Below, piece by piece: positions 1 through 12,400 of a DNA stretch of 64,000 nucleotides. The stretch comes from Lunularia cruciata (taxonomy: Eukaryota; Streptophyta; Marchantiopsida; Lunulariales; Lunulariaceae): NCBI GenBank assembly GCA_948567375.1, contig OX419762.1:43071034-43135033 (forward strand), given 5' to 3'. Under the pieces are notes generated by a model. The model made no database searches. It saw only the letters and a program-made list of their open reading frames with translations, and was not told the DNA's origin. Position 1 is the first letter of the stretch, and the number at the start of each line of letters is the position of its first letter. A program made the position numbers and the translations under genes.

Positions 1-1336
1 GCATTCATACTACATTGTTGATAGTTAGTTTCAATAGTTAATCTAGCCTTTGATGGGGAAACTCCTTTTGAAACTGAAGTGAAGTTGATTTCTGTGAAGA
101 GTAGATTGGTTTTGACGTGACTCTTAAATTATGTGATTACGTCCTACACCTTCTCGATATCATCTCACGTAAATTATTACAATTTAAAATCAGGGTTAAT
201 TAACTTTGCTCGATTCAAGTAGTAATAATAATATTACTCGATCTTATCTCCATAAGTAGCCATACCAATAAGTCAAGGTTAATAACTTTACTCAACTCAA
301 TGTGTGAAAGGTAACAATATTATATGGTAAAATCATGTTACTCCTTCATTACTATTATTACATGATCATGTGCTCAGTCCTATTACGTGTAATGTGATCA
401 ATCCCTTTTCATGTATCCTAAGTGAATAGTCGTACTTTTGAAGTCATGGATAAATAAGTTTATTCAACTCAAGTAACGATACATAAAATTAATCATTGTA
501 TTTTCAACTGAAGTAAAGAATCATATCATTGAATTCTTATTTTTACTTTATTCATATTAAATACTAAGAAGTAAAATTATTATATAGAAATTCCACTTTG
601 CCTCTCAATTAGATTTATGGGAGATGGAAGATTTCATTGGTTGAGTTTAACTTAGAACCCATGGTAAACAATGGATTCTTCCCATCTTTCTTGTTGCTTA
701 CGCGGTCGCGTTCTCTCTTATTTTAACTTACTCTACCTTGGAAGAAATTTCACCATGCCCATATTATTATGCATGCATACTTCGTTATGGAACAGGCCAT
801 AGTTCGATCAAGGAAAAGTAGCACCCTGACGGAAAAGGGTACCGGCACGAAGGTATCATGAAAATACTCTATTACATTTACTAATTATATTTTATTATAT
901 TCGAATTTTATTTTCAAAACTATCCACATCTAAGCTGTACGAGACAGAAGTAGCTCAAGGTAAAACCTTTTAAGAAAAGCATAATCTTTTAACGAGTTTT
1001 CTATGTCACGGACACGGAGTACTCAAATCTGTAACATTTAGAGAAAATCACGATCAGATAAGACAACTAACGTTTAGAGAGAGTCAATTGTCCACAGGGA
1101 TCGAGCAAGTTTTGTCAGTCCCAAGCAGAGATACTTCGGGATAGTCAGGCGGTGCCAAAAATAGTGTGAAAATGACAGCGTGCGCACATGCGGAGCTGAC
1201 GAGAGATAAGATACACCAATACAAGGTTGAATAGCAAAAGGGTAAATGTGGTAGATTGCAAAATTGCAAGACCTAATGATCAGGTGACGGTAATAGATAT
1301 TGTAGTTTCGGACCTCACATGTGATGCAGATCTCCT
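1..1336. other. Intergenic DNA, no gene recognised
   Basis: AT-rich sequence with only short open frames on both strands. None shows a recognisable domain, and I see no RNA gene or mobile-element end. It reads as ordinary plant intergenic DNA. Confidence 0.5.
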
Positions 1337-1436
1337 CATGGGCGGCGAACAGAGTAAGATCTCCAAGAAGAGGGTCCTCATCGGCGCCGAACTGAATAAG
1401 ATCTCCAAGTAGAGGGCTCTCATGGGCGCCGAAACT
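1337..1436. repeat. 42-bp tandem repeat, about 2.4 copies
   Basis: Two adjacent units start at 1337 and 1379, and a third partial unit at 1421. Each opens with CATnGGCGnCGAA and contains AAGATCTCCAAGnAGAGGG. The units differ at a few positions. The locally high GC and CpG content contrasts with the AT-rich surroundings. No function is apparent. Confidence 0.8.
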
Positions 1437-1959
1437 AAGTGAGAAAAATTTGTATATTTATTTTTTGTTTTTAAAGGTAATTTTTTTTATTTTTAGAAGT
1501 ATATGGGGTGATTTTTAGAATGATATAAAGTTACATATTTAATATTTAATATTTTTATAAAAAATATGCAAAAATTAATAACCTTATTATTATATACAAT
1601 ATTGGTTGCTACAATCCTGCTTCGAACTATCACATAATGATGCCTTTTCAGATGCTCTAATACTTTATAAATCATTATACTCATATAGCTAAGATATCTC
1701 AAATGCAATATGGCAAATTTGTCATTACTATACTATTGAGATTTAACCACCCCATTTTAACCCTCATGTCTCGTCCTTGTCAGGGTTAATTGGTCTTCTC
1801 ATTCTTCTTGGTATTCTGTGTGTTCACTTTTTTCCATCAGGTTGCAATCCGAATTCGTAACGTCATGTGATAGCATTTTCCAGCGTATGATTTTCATTCA
1901 AGTACAGGTCCACGATCAGAGATGACTGACCTTACGGGCAATATGAAGTTTATTCGTTT

Positions 1960-1994
1960 AAACGCTAATGTGGGTACTTCCCACATTAGCGTTT
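1960..1994. repeat. Perfect 15-bp inverted repeat (hairpin)
   Basis: The left arm AAACGCTAATGTGGG (1960-1974) is the exact reverse complement of the right arm (1980-1994), with a 5-nt loop TACTT between. The pairing does not extend beyond the arms. It is too short for a typical plant miRNA precursor. It could be a cruciform, a recent snap-back duplication or the scar of a small element. Confidence 0.9.
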
Positions 1995-4079
1995 GCCGGT
2001 GATGCAACATATTAAAGAGTAAATTTCAAGTTGCCATCCACATTTTGATGCTTAAGAAGTTTGTTGAAAAATGACGATAGGTGCAATTGATGCCCTTCCT
2101 ACATTCATGGAAGTGCTGTCTGGCATCAATATGGACAGACACATTCATCACCTTCTGGTCTATCTTGATTCTATCATTTTTATGGAAGCTCTTACTGTGA
2201 AGGATTTAAAATCGACAGCCAAGACAACAAAGTTGAGCTGTTCAGCCCTTCGATTAATATGTTGAGCTTTTCTTGCCACCAATGGGTTCTCCTCAACCCG
2301 TTGGTTTTAGTTCTTCATGAGCTTCAGGGGTTTACTGACTGGATCAAAAAGATCAGCGCTTCCAAATTACACATCTTTTTGGGCCAGGGTCGGCACCTAC
2401 GACGAGTGGTGAGGTGATGAATATGGATCTGAAACAGAATTGGATACCATCATTAATGAAGCAATTAGAAGAACGCACCTCCCGGTCTTCTAGTTACTTC
2501 CTTAATACTGAAGGAAGGTAGGGTGCATTGTACAAACTGAGCATGCTTCTGAAAAGAGGAGGGGGGAGAAATTGTGTGCATTTAGTCGAGAGATGTTTTC
2601 GTTCAAAGAAGGCTGAATGTGACATATGCGAAAAGTGAAGAAGGCTACGAATGATTTAGTGCAATGAATAAGTGTCTGGATGCAGCGAACTTAAGTAGCT
2701 GTAAGGACTAAAGATGTGTGGAGGAAACGGTATATGATCAACAGTGGAAACTTATCTTAACAGAAATTGAGTGAATGAGGTCACGAAGAATCCTAATCGA
2801 GAGAAGACACATCAGGATGGAGTATATGTCGATACCAGCAGAGCTCCCAGAAACCATCAACAATCACAGAATGGTGAGCATCAACGCATGAAAGACTCTG
2901 CTTCAGCGCCGAAGACAACACAAAGTTCATACAACAATGCGCTTTCTCGTCTGGTTCCCTGTCAACCACTTCGGTTGTTAAGCAAACTAAAGTACTGAAC
3001 GTACACTATAAGAATGATTTAACTATCATTTCTGTTATAAAGAGTTGCAGACTATCCCCTGCTAACTTCAAAACTTCTCACTCTAGAACGTCACAAATGG
3101 CTTGTATGTTCCTTACATATAGATGAGTGCCACTGATACAAAAAATTCACCTGCACACACTTAATTCTCTCTGTTAACAGGGTGCTCAGTCGGCTGTCTC
3201 AGAGGTCATGTAATTTTATGCCCTATTCCACTTGAACTTGAGGAAAACCACATGCGGCTGCGTTACAGTAAAACTATGTTGCTTATCATCGAGGAGAAAC
3301 AGACGAACTCAAGTATCAACATTAACTTTGAACAAAACCTTGCGTTCAGTGATACAAATCTCTATTCTCCTCTTGGTTTACAGTGTTATATAATAATCTT
3401 CTGGAAGAGGAAAAGATTGCCTCAAGAGGGATATTGTGAAATACTATGCAGAAGCCGTTCGAAGAACCAGAATTTAAGCCCACAAATGATAGACATGACT
3501 CATGCAATGTAGCTATGAAACCACTGATCAATACCAGAAATACAGAGACATGAATACATACGAAACAGAGTTTCAAGTTGCGTCAAACAAACGAGTGATA
3601 ATGGGAAGAAGTCATTAAAGTAGTTGTGTACGTGCAAGCAGAAGTCAGAGTGCAAACTATGTATTCCATGTTACTACTATTCTCAAGATAGCGCAGGTGC
3701 ATGAAGTGAAGGAAATGAAATTTCTAGAGATAGTTACCATCGGTGAGGAATCTGCGAGAGCAGTAAGTCATTGAAATGAATAATTGATTTAAAGAGAGAA
3801 CAGTGAAAGAGAAAAGAGTTGGTGTAAGAGGACTGTTCAGATCTCTATGTGCTCGATGCGCGTATGAGTCCATAGACACCAAATACTGAAAGGAAGCAGC
3901 TACACTTTCATAGTAAGTCTGGCAGTAAATTGAAGTAAAGGCATAATGGCAACATATCGAGAGCAACACATGTAAAGAACTAGTAAGTATCGTGCCATCG
4001 GTAACAGCTATGTCAAGAAATATACATCAGGTAATAAACTACCTAGAAGAGGAAATGAGAGTAGAAGCCGTCCAGAAAA
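1995..4079. other. Intergenic DNA, no gene recognised
   Basis: Several open frames of 60-100 codons occur on both strands (for example around 2071-2265 and 2771-2998, plus strand). They match no family I know and show no consistent coding character. A short motif, CAGAAGCCGTTCGAAGAACC, near 3449 recurs in diverged form near 4066, 5212 and 5446. This links the stretch to the repeat cluster to its right. Confidence 0.4.
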
Positions 4080-5470
4080 CGGGGAATGCAGAGCGAAGCG
4101 TTAGAGGACTGGATAGGGTATGTCGCAGCATGCGCTATGAACTATGAACTCATGAGTCCTAAAACAACTAAACAACAAACAGAAGCAGAAGGCGGTCATA
4201 GTAAACCTCTACGAAAGCATTACAACTTCATCAGTGCCCAACGCAGTGCTGAAGTAGCTGAGAGAATGTCAATACCCCTTGTACCGAGTTTCTGTTCGAT
4301 AGCTCATGAGTGCCTGGAGAGGACTGGATATGGATATATTAGGACAAAAGCTGTTCCTCGAACGGGAGATCCAGAACTCATTAAATGCATATGAAGTGTA
4401 GATGAAATAGCAATAAAATGAAAGCAGAACTGACTGAAAGATACATGCGATAAGGAGATGAAATGTAATTCATAAAAAGCATGTATTATCAAGCATCGAC
4501 CACATATAACTACATGTAGAGAATCCGTCAACCAATATGTACTGAGAAAACGAAGAGTCAACTCATATAAAGAAATGTCGAAGCAAGCGTATGTGAAACA
4601 ATCAGAAACAAACTGAATGAATTGAAAGCAAATTGTAAACCGCGACTAATACAGAAATGTACAATCACGAAAAAACGTAACCGCAAGGTAAACATAAAGC
4701 AAATCATGTAACCGAAAACCGATGAGTCAGACATTGAATTAGCAGCAGTCTGCGAACGAACATCAGGTAATGAAATAAGAAGTCGGGAAACGGGTGAAGG
4801 AACTATGAAGCGGACCACATTAGGAGTTTTAGTTGCGGAAAGTTTGGAGTGGATCGCAGTGTGAAAGAGGAGAGGAAGGTGTTATGGCTGAGACTGGATA
4901 GAGTATATCGCCAGCATGTGCTATGAACACATAAGTCCTAAAACACTGAAACAACTGAAGGAAGCAGACGGCGTTCATAGTAAACCTCCTCGAAAGCACG
5001 TAAGACATCATCAGTGCCAAACGTCGTGCCGAAGTAGCTGAGCGAAAGTCAGTAGCCTCGCACCGAGTTTCTGTTCGAAAGATCATGAGTGCCAAGGCAA
5101 GGAGAGGACTGGATATTAGGAGATAGAGCAGAAGAGCAGAACGGGGGATCCAGAACTCATTAAATGCATATGAACGGTAACCAACAGAGAGGACTGGATA
5201 TTAGGACATGAAAGCAGAAGCCATTCGAAGAACGGGGGATCCAACGGGAGAGGATTGGATCGCAGCATGCTTTATGAGTGCAAGAGTCCTAAAAACTAAA
5301 CACTGAAGGAAGCAGACAGGCGGTCATAGTAAGCCTTCACGAAAGCACTAACGACTTCAGTGCCTAACGCATTGCTGAAGTAGCGAGTTTCTGTTCGGAA
5401 GCTCAAGAGTGGCAAGGCAATTCGTATTGTGCAATGGTACGCAGAAGCGGTTGTGAGAACAAGGTTTCAC
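4080..5470. repeat. Cluster of degenerate direct repeats, about 3 units
   Basis: Three diverged copies of a unit of roughly 200-320 bp start near 4100, 4885 and 5255. Each begins GAGGAnTGGAT. Each then carries, in order, GAGTCCTAAAAC or a variant, GAAGCAGA with GGCGGTCATAGTAAnCCT, TGCTGAAGTAGC and CGAGTTTCTGTTCG. Copies one and two end with a shared GATCCAGAACTCATTAAATGCATATGAA-type tail; the third ends differently. The last copy is shortened. The open frames here are broken differently in each copy, so I do not call a gene. It may be an old tandem array or a decayed element of unknown type. Confidence 0.65.
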
Positions 5471-6276
5471 ACCAACATGACCCGACTGTACAGGAAATGA
5501 TTTTCACATTTATAATCTTGACATAAACTTTGATTTCCGTGAAAGGGTTATTTGCATATAGTGGTACTCAAATTATACACAGGAGTAACCTGCAAGTAAG
5601 TGCCTCAAGAATAAACGACTGGCGTAAGGCGAGAAAACTTACGATACATAGTGGTGATGACTGACGGGCGATCTCTTTATTAAGAGACGTAGGACGAAGA
5701 GAAAACGTCCAAGGAAGTGAATCGGGATCTATACCCGAGCATGCTCTATGTCACCATCAGGTCTTCGAAACTATGCGTATGTGGTTTACAAAACGCTTCT
5801 TCCAATGTTGCTTGCAGGAGCAGGGCCTGTTCATCCAATATCGGAAGGTTCGAGAAACGCCAGCAAAGCCCAAGTGAGGAAGGTCATTACAGGTCAGCAA
5901 ACATAAACTCTGTCAAATGTCCAATGCATGAAGTCGATTCTCTTGCGTCAGCAAGAGCATTATGCCTCTTCTCGGGGATATTAACAGTAGTACACGAAGG
6001 CCAACGGACCAGGGAAGGTCCTAATTGAAAATTTCCGGAGATAGAAGAGACACCGAACTCCAAAACCGGCATTCTTACGATGCGGACGGGATAGGAGAGC
6101 ACAAATGTATCTCATATTGGTTATCTACTTGAAACCATCTAAAGGAGTGAGGGTATGGTATATATCACCAAACGAGCAACTTCCACAAAGTATATGCATT
6201 CATTCTTGTCCTCTCTGAAAAGCAATATTCTTGTGTTAGAAAATACAAACATGTACACATAATCTTTGTTAAATGT
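5471..6276. other. Intergenic DNA and probable 3' flank of the host gene
   Basis: No recognisable coding region. The part nearest 6276 should hold the 3'UTR of the minus-strand gene to its right. I could not fix a polyadenylation site, because no clear AATAAA lies in the first 150 bases downstream of the stop. The 103-codon plus-strand frame at 5717-6028 has no recognisable domain. Confidence 0.4.
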
Positions 6277-7164
6277 TCAGGCGACCGACAGGATGTCCTT
6301 AGCGATGGAAACCTTCGCAGAGGGAGAAACAGGGTCATTCCCAAGGTAAACATCAAACAAGCAGGAGAGAAGGGCTGCCGAATCTATAGATGCATCAGGA
6401 GCAGAAGGAGCAACGCCTTCTGGCGTGATAGATATCTTCAGTGTCTCAGGCTGTGTCCAGGTGAGGTAGATAACAGTCCTTTCTTTAAGTGGTCGGTCCC
6501 TAAACACAGCACCAAAAGCTGAAAGGGCTGTTCCTCCTGCAGCTCCAGCTCCCACTGCCTTCAGCCTTGGTGCCAAAGCCTCATCCAGAGCTCCCCAGAA
6601 TTGAGCTCCATCTATATCCCTTGCCAGGACAATTCTCAAACACTTCTCCACTGGGGTATTGATCAGAGCTTTGGAAAAACCCTCGTCCTTCTCAAGGTCA
6701 CTAGCACCCTTTGTTTTCCATTCCTCCAGTGAAGACACAATTGAAGGCTCCACATATAACCCAACAGCATAAACCTTAACTTTCAGAAACGCTATCTTCT
6801 TCTCTCGTACACCTACTCCAGCAAGTACAAGGCCCTTGGTGCCTCCAGGTGTAGTCTCAGACTTGGAAAATTTTATCCCCGTAACTGGCTCCACTACCTC
6901 GTTATCTGTTCCCACTGACGCTCTCACAGGCAATGTTGCCATGCGTTTGGAAGCAGAATGCTGAGCAAAAGTTGTCCGAGGACTATTTACAACTTTCCAG
7001 GAATTGCCGAGAAACCCAGATTTGTAACCCATCGTTTGGGCATGAGTTCTTGGCAGAATTGAAACTGGAGTGGGAAGACGTGAGGTGCCTACACTGGGCG
7101 ATTCTGGTACCTTGAATCCATTGATCGAAGTTACGGCTGCCATGGTCACAGATGAGGCAGCCAT
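6277..7164 (-). CDS. Chalcone-isomerase-fold fatty-acid-binding protein, plastid (FAP type)
   Basis: A 295-residue protein in one uninterrupted exon. Residues 1 to about 85 are rich in Ser, Thr and basic residues with few acidic ones, as in a chloroplast transit peptide. Residues about 90-293 match the chalcone-isomerase fold of plant stromal fatty-acid-binding proteins (FAP1/FAP3 relatives). Markers are EPVTGIKF, the GVREKK loop with a conserved Arg near 120, and VKVYAVGLYVEPS with Tyr near 132; the Arg and Tyr are expected to contact the fatty-acid carboxylate. By family the protein binds fatty acids in plastids and is not a flavonoid enzyme. I chose the ATG at 7164, in a good context (GAGAGCCATGGCT). 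The frame stays open seven codons upstream but has no ATG there. It is the only intact host gene in the window. The exact FAP subtype is uncertain. Confidence 0.85.
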   Translation of the reverse strand: MAASSVTMAAVTSINGFKVPESPSVGTSRLPTPVSILPRTHAQTMGYKSGFLGNSWKVVNSPRTTFAQHSASKRMATLPVRASVGTDNEVVEPVTGIKFSKSETTPGGTKGLVLAGVGVREKKIAFLKVKVYAVGLYVEPSIVSSLEEWKTKGASDLEKDEGFSKALINTPVEKCLRIVLARDIDGAQFWGALDEALAPRLKAVGAGAAGGTALSAFGAVFRDRPLKERTVIYLTWTQPETLKISITPEGVAPSAPDASIDSAALLSCLFDVYLGNDPVSPSAKVSIAKDILSVA

Positions 7165-7245
7165 GGCTCTCAGTGACGACTTCACTTTGTATAATGTCTT
7201 AGAACAAGGTCACGAGCCGATGTCCTTTACACTAGTCGTGTATTC

Positions 7246-7841
7246 CTGCAAAAACCAGAGACACGAATTATAATACTGAGATCAACAACTCGAACGACCC
7301 TTGATTGGGAACAAGAATTCAAAGTTCTTGCAAATGTCATATTCTGTAACAGAGGATTTCCCAATTTATCAAACTGGATAGATAATACTAAGACCCATTA
7401 ACGACCAGTCATCCAATTGATTGACTAAACTGCGAAATCGGAAATAAATTACACCCTCGACAAATGCCATGGCTAAGAGGTATTTCCTCATTCAGAAGAA
7501 CGAATTGAGACAATTGAATAACTAGAAACACACAATCCTTCGAAATCCAGAGTCAACAATTTTCATTATCATCTATTCGGATTAGAGCAGAAGCAAAAAC
7601 ACTACATCGACTGAACGATTAAAAGTAGAAGCTGGATAGTGCTGAAACCCACAGATGACGGCATTCTGTTAGATGAAAAGGAAAAAAGCAAACAAAGAGA
7701 CTAAATGCGTCCAACAAAAATAATCGCAGGAAAAGGTGAACATAAGCTGAAACCAAAGCCTCCAGCTTGTAACTTGATCGATGAAACAGGAAAGCAAAGA
7801 GAATAAATGTTCGAACTAAGTGATTGGTCGCTTCAGCATAC
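7246..7841 (-). other. Probable 5'UTR intron of the FAP-type gene
   Basis: On the minus strand, CTGGTTTTTGCAG ends at 7246, a strong acceptor 81 bases upstream of the chosen ATG. Further upstream, ACAGAAAG followed by GTATGC gives a good donor with its GT at 7841-7840. The 596-bp span between is AT-rich, like an intron. This is inferred from splice-site shape only. A cDNA would decide it. Confidence 0.5.
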
Positions 7842-8267
7842 CTTTCTGTCCTCAGCAGAATGTAGAGTTTTCTAACAGCTCCAGAATCGTAAAACTTCCC
7901 TTCTGAAGCATTAGACGGTCCATTTACAAGATATTTTTTGGGCTAGAAACAAGCGATCGTTCGCCTGCCACCACAACCCACTTGCATGCGCAGCAGCAGC
8001 ATTATATTCTTCGCCTACCCACCACCATTTGTTTCTCAGATCCTCTTCTCTGCAATCAAAGACAGGGGAGTCGATGGTGATCAGGCCCATTATCTGCTGA
8101 ATGTGCAAATGCTTACACAGTCCTCCTGGAAGCAACACGTGTGATTTTTTGACGGCAAACCTCCGAGTACGTTCACGGCAGTATCTGTCAGGGACGGAGC
8201 TGTCTTTCTCTCGCTAGTATGGTATGCGAGCAAGGCACCTTGACTAAACTTGTATTACGTAAAAGAA
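7842..8267 (-). promoter_or_regulatory. Probable first (non-coding) exon and promoter of the FAP-type gene
   Basis: If the upstream intron is real, the transcript starts within this stretch. I see no well-placed TATA box. The sequence is richer in GC than the flanks and has a 75-codon minus-strand frame at 7911-8138 with no known domain, possibly untranslated leader. The boundary with the repeats at 8268 limits the promoter unless it overlaps them. Confidence 0.3.
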
Positions 8268-8340
8268 GGAAAAGCGACCGCGTGGGAAATCGAAGGATGG
8301 GAAGACCCCATCAAGCCGTACAAGGGAGAGAAAAAAAAGG
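8268..8340. repeat. Short copy of a dispersed repeat
   Basis: The core GCGACCGCGTGGGAAATC, then GGATGGGAAGACCCCATCAAGC and ACAAGGGAGAGA, recurs at 8421 and 9437. Only about 70 bp is preserved here. Confidence 0.7.
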
Positions 8341-8420
8341 TAACACGTGGCTAAGTCTCAATAACTTGTAATTACGTAAAATACCGTTCCATCCATACAA
8401 CGGTAGATATTGGTTGGAGA

Positions 8421-8702
8421 AGGCAACCGCGTAGAAAAAACTAAGGATGGGAAGACCCATCAAGCCCGCACAAGGGAGAGACAATAAAGTAAGTAAAATG
8501 GGGTTAAGCCCCCATAGAATCTAGATGAGAAATCTACCTTTCCGCACCTAAGATATTAGAGTTATGAGGGTCATATGGTTTACAGTTTACACACAATTGG
8601 AACATCCAATGAAACATCACCTAATGTGATTATTCTCGTATGGATTACACCCTTGCGTAGAGCCATGGACACACACTATGTCTAAAATATACTACAAAAG
8701 TT
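8421..8702. repeat. Truncated copy of the LINE end repeat
   Basis: About 280 bp matches 9437-9716 in the same order: GGATGGGAAGACCC, GATGAGAAATCT, GCACCTAAGATAT, CATCACCTAATGTGATT, ATGGATT, then GTCTAAAATATnCTACAAA. At 9437 the same sequence runs on into a LINE reverse-transcriptase relic, whereas here it stops. That pattern suits a 5'-truncated copy of the same element. Confidence 0.65.
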
Positions 8703-9436
8703 GAACCATAAAATGATTTCATCTCCTAATGTTTATACCGTTCAATGATGAATATGTGTTTGTGTAATGGACCTGTTCTGTGAGGAAGATCACGCAGTTT
8801 GAAGATATTGAGTCCATTATGTGGTTTAAGGTTCAGACAACCATCCAAAAAGACATCGGTAGGTCTAAACTAAGTGGTAGGTGTGAAGTGCTGAATATAT
8901 AATATACCGTATGTAAAATGTCTCGCTTTTACATCTTTTGCTAAGGTAATAAACTGCTTTGTGAACTTGAGGACTAATTAAAATTCTTATCATATACTTT
9001 AGAATTCATTATCACTTAAAATCATCAAAAATAAATATCGATGTTTAGAGCTGTTGTTCGTAGCGTTTTAGAACTCAAAGTTCAAAATTTTGATTAATTT
9101 TAGTAGCCTGTATACTAGAAAGCGATTACCAATATTTGAGGGATGTTTAGAATTGATTCACTGCTTTCATCCATGAACTATCTGCTAGAAATTGGGGGCC
9201 TGGTGCTGAATAATATATAAGAGAAAAGGTAATTATTTCACCGCACACCGAGCGAAAAGAAAATCCGTAATGAATGAGAATATACTCCTATGGAATCGAG
9301 GGACCCTTTCCACATTTTAGATATATTAAAGTGTATGTATTTGATGAATAAAATTTATTTTATTTTATTTTTATTTAATGTATATAAAATATATATTATT
9401 TGATATCATATGCTGAATAATAGATGAAAGAAGAAA
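8703..9436. other. AT-rich spacer, no gene recognised
   Basis: No coding region or repeat that I can name. It contains an A/T-only stretch around 9350-9410. Confidence 0.4.
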
Positions 9437-12400
9437 GGGCGACCACATAGAAAACATGAAGGATGGGAAGACCCCATTAAGCTGGACAAAGGTGAAACAA
9501 AATAGGTAAAATAGGGCTAAACTCCAATAGAGTCGAAATGAGAAATCTGCCCTATTGCACCTAAGATATCTGAGCTATGCAAGTTGTACCGTCTACAAAT
9601 AACTTGAGCATCCAAAGAAGCATCACCTAATGTGATTGCTTTCCTATGGATTGCACCAACCACTACACTCTATAGAGCAATGGACACACATTGTCTAAAA
9701 TATGCTACAAAGTATGAGAGTGAGAGTGGTACCCCTAGCACCTAATGTGATAAGCTCTCGCCCACTCCTTGACAAATGTGTCAAATGCCATGTACATTGC
9801 TCCACATAACTCCAAGGCTAGAGGAACAAAGAGGTAACTTCAATGCGTACCTCTATACTTGGAGACCTTGCGAGTTGCTGCTGCTTTTGCTGCCCATCCA
9901 AAGGGATGGGTAATCACTCCTTCCAAACTATATCACACGTAGGGTTTGTAACCATGACATCCACTACTACCTAATCATCTTGGACCAAGTATAAGTCTAC
10001 CCTAATAGGTGTCATCTGCAAAGCATACGAATGCTCCGTCCAAGCCAAGTATCCACTCTCTCGTGCCATGGCAAATACTATGTCCCTAATAGGATCATGG
10101 GTAGCTATCCTTTGTCCTCCAAAAGGGTACCATGTCATATGGATTGTTGTTGCATCTAGTGTAGAACCTCACTCACAAGTGAGTAATGAAGATGCAGATG
10201 GGTAGACCAAATCTAGGTGAAACCTCATCGCTATAGAGAAATTAGTTGGCGTGAGTCAAAATGCCCTTATGCATGGTCAAGCTAGGATCTAAGAACCTAC
10301 ACCCTTGTTAGAGCAAGAGCAAAGACATCCTCTATTAGCCTAAGGAATGGACGAGTCAACTAAGAGAGAATGTAACTTACATTGACATTTTTGCTCCATC
10401 AAGGAAGACTGTAAACCTCTAGTCCAATTTGACAATAGTGAAGCAGAAGATGGAAGGTCCTCATGTGCCTATGGGGATAGACTATCTCTCATCTGCCGCA
10501 ATAACATCTAGAGAGAAAAGAATCTCTCCTCCACCTTTGTCTCATAAGTCTCCAAAATTGGCCTATCAACAACCACAAAACAAGATGAAAATAAGGGTGT
10601 TGAGAGAGCATAACTACCCAAAAATGTTATAGATGTCATCTCCTCAATAGATAGCAAGCCAAACCCTCCACAAAAGATTGGTAGAGATATCTCTCTATGT
10701 GCCAAATCCCTTGTCACACACTCAAATATCCTTGGTCTAATAATATCACCACAGACTTCCATAATCCTCCTATCAAAGGCTCTCAGACATGATAGGAAGG
10801 TCAAGGAATGGGGAACTATGTGGAGGAGGTAAGTTGGTCAACAAGCAATATTAGAGGGTCATCCACATGGAGAACATCCTTTGCAAGGGCAACATCTAAG
10901 AAGCATGTGACAAAATCCTCAGATCCTACTAGCACTCCAAGAACATGTAGTCTATATCTGTAGATGTGATATACCCCTCTAGAAGCTCAAGGTAGGAAAG
11001 GATACCTAAAGATGACCATGCCCTACACTTTGACACCTTGACTCTCAAGCCTACTAGATGTAGCTCGGTAGTCAAGTGGTCAAAGGCTTGCCTAATCTGA
11101 TCTACATGGTCCACAATGTATGTATCATCTGCCAAGGAGTGAAATACACAACACCCACATGGCCAAAGTAGTGGATAAGAGAGCTCTAAAGTGAACCATG
11201 GCAATAAAGGTCCTCCTAAAGGATCCCTTTGACGTGAGCCCAAGATGGTGACTCCCTCTTATGAAAAATTGTGCTGGTAGTAAAGGGAAATATGAGAGCC
11301 ATAAAACGACCACACAAAAGGAATAAGACTTGCCAAGGATCCACCAACCTCTCTGAGCTCTCTAAAGATAGTTGCTTGTGAGACGCTATTAAAAGTGTTC
11401 TTAGCATCCACTGGTAGGACAACCTACTCCGTATGGATATCTAAGAGTGCCCTAATGCCTAAAGACATAGCCTCACATCCTTCAGATGTAGCTACTCCAA
11501 ATTGATGTAGACTAAGGTGCTATTGGAGGTGAGAATGATGCTTAAGGACAATAGTGTGGCTGACCAAATGCAAGAAGATCTCTCCAATAGAAATTGATCT
11601 AATGCTCCTTGTGTCCTTCTACATCACAAAATGTCAACTAGCACCTAACAGTTGACTAATATACATAATAATGTCTCCTCTTGCTATTATTGCAACCACC
11701 TAAAATAACTCGATAAAACCACTAGAAGGATCATCTACCTGAAAGTAATCTCTAAGATGCTCATATCCATCCCTAACAAACCTCTTGAGGAAAGGTGAGT
11801 GGCAATGCATAATGCTTGTGCAAAAACTGACCTATCAAGACATAAAGGCTGTTGAGGTTGATAATATAAGACCTCTAGTGGTAATCCCTCTCTTGCCATA
11901 AGATGTAGTGAGTGTAGGGAAAAGATAGTGATCATAGGGAAAAGATAGTCTCATCATTAAGACTAGTCATAAACAAAGGGTGTAGTGCTTGTGCTACTCT
12001 ACTAAGCTTTCTCGCCTGACTCAATGTCCTACACCGTCGTAATTGAGTGGACTCTATGGTATCCTATGGCAAAACCTATCTCCTAAAACATGCAGCCCTA
12101 AAAAACTCTTCTTGTACATTCACCCAATACCCCGCTTGGAATTGACAAAATCTAGTAGCCACCTCTCTATGCACCGTACATCCTTCTCTAGCATAACAAA
12201 GATACCACCGAGGGAGTAAGAGCAATAGGAACCATGCTAACTCATCCAAGTGATAATGTGCCAAACAATCAAACATACACGTGGTAGGTGAAAAGATTGT
12301 CTAGCCTCATCATGAAGTGTATGGAGTAGCCTATGGAATAGATGTGGATATGGAAAACCAGTCTCAAATAACCCCAAAATGCAACCCACTTGAGAAGTTA

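Noticed and set aside
5717-6028. 103-codon plus-strand frame near the host gene
   Set aside because: No domain. It overlaps the likely 3' flank of the opposite-strand gene.
10929-11243. Possible host gene on the minus strand
   Set aside because: It reads as LINE RT with the Ala-Asp-Asp motif and neighbouring RT pieces in other frames.
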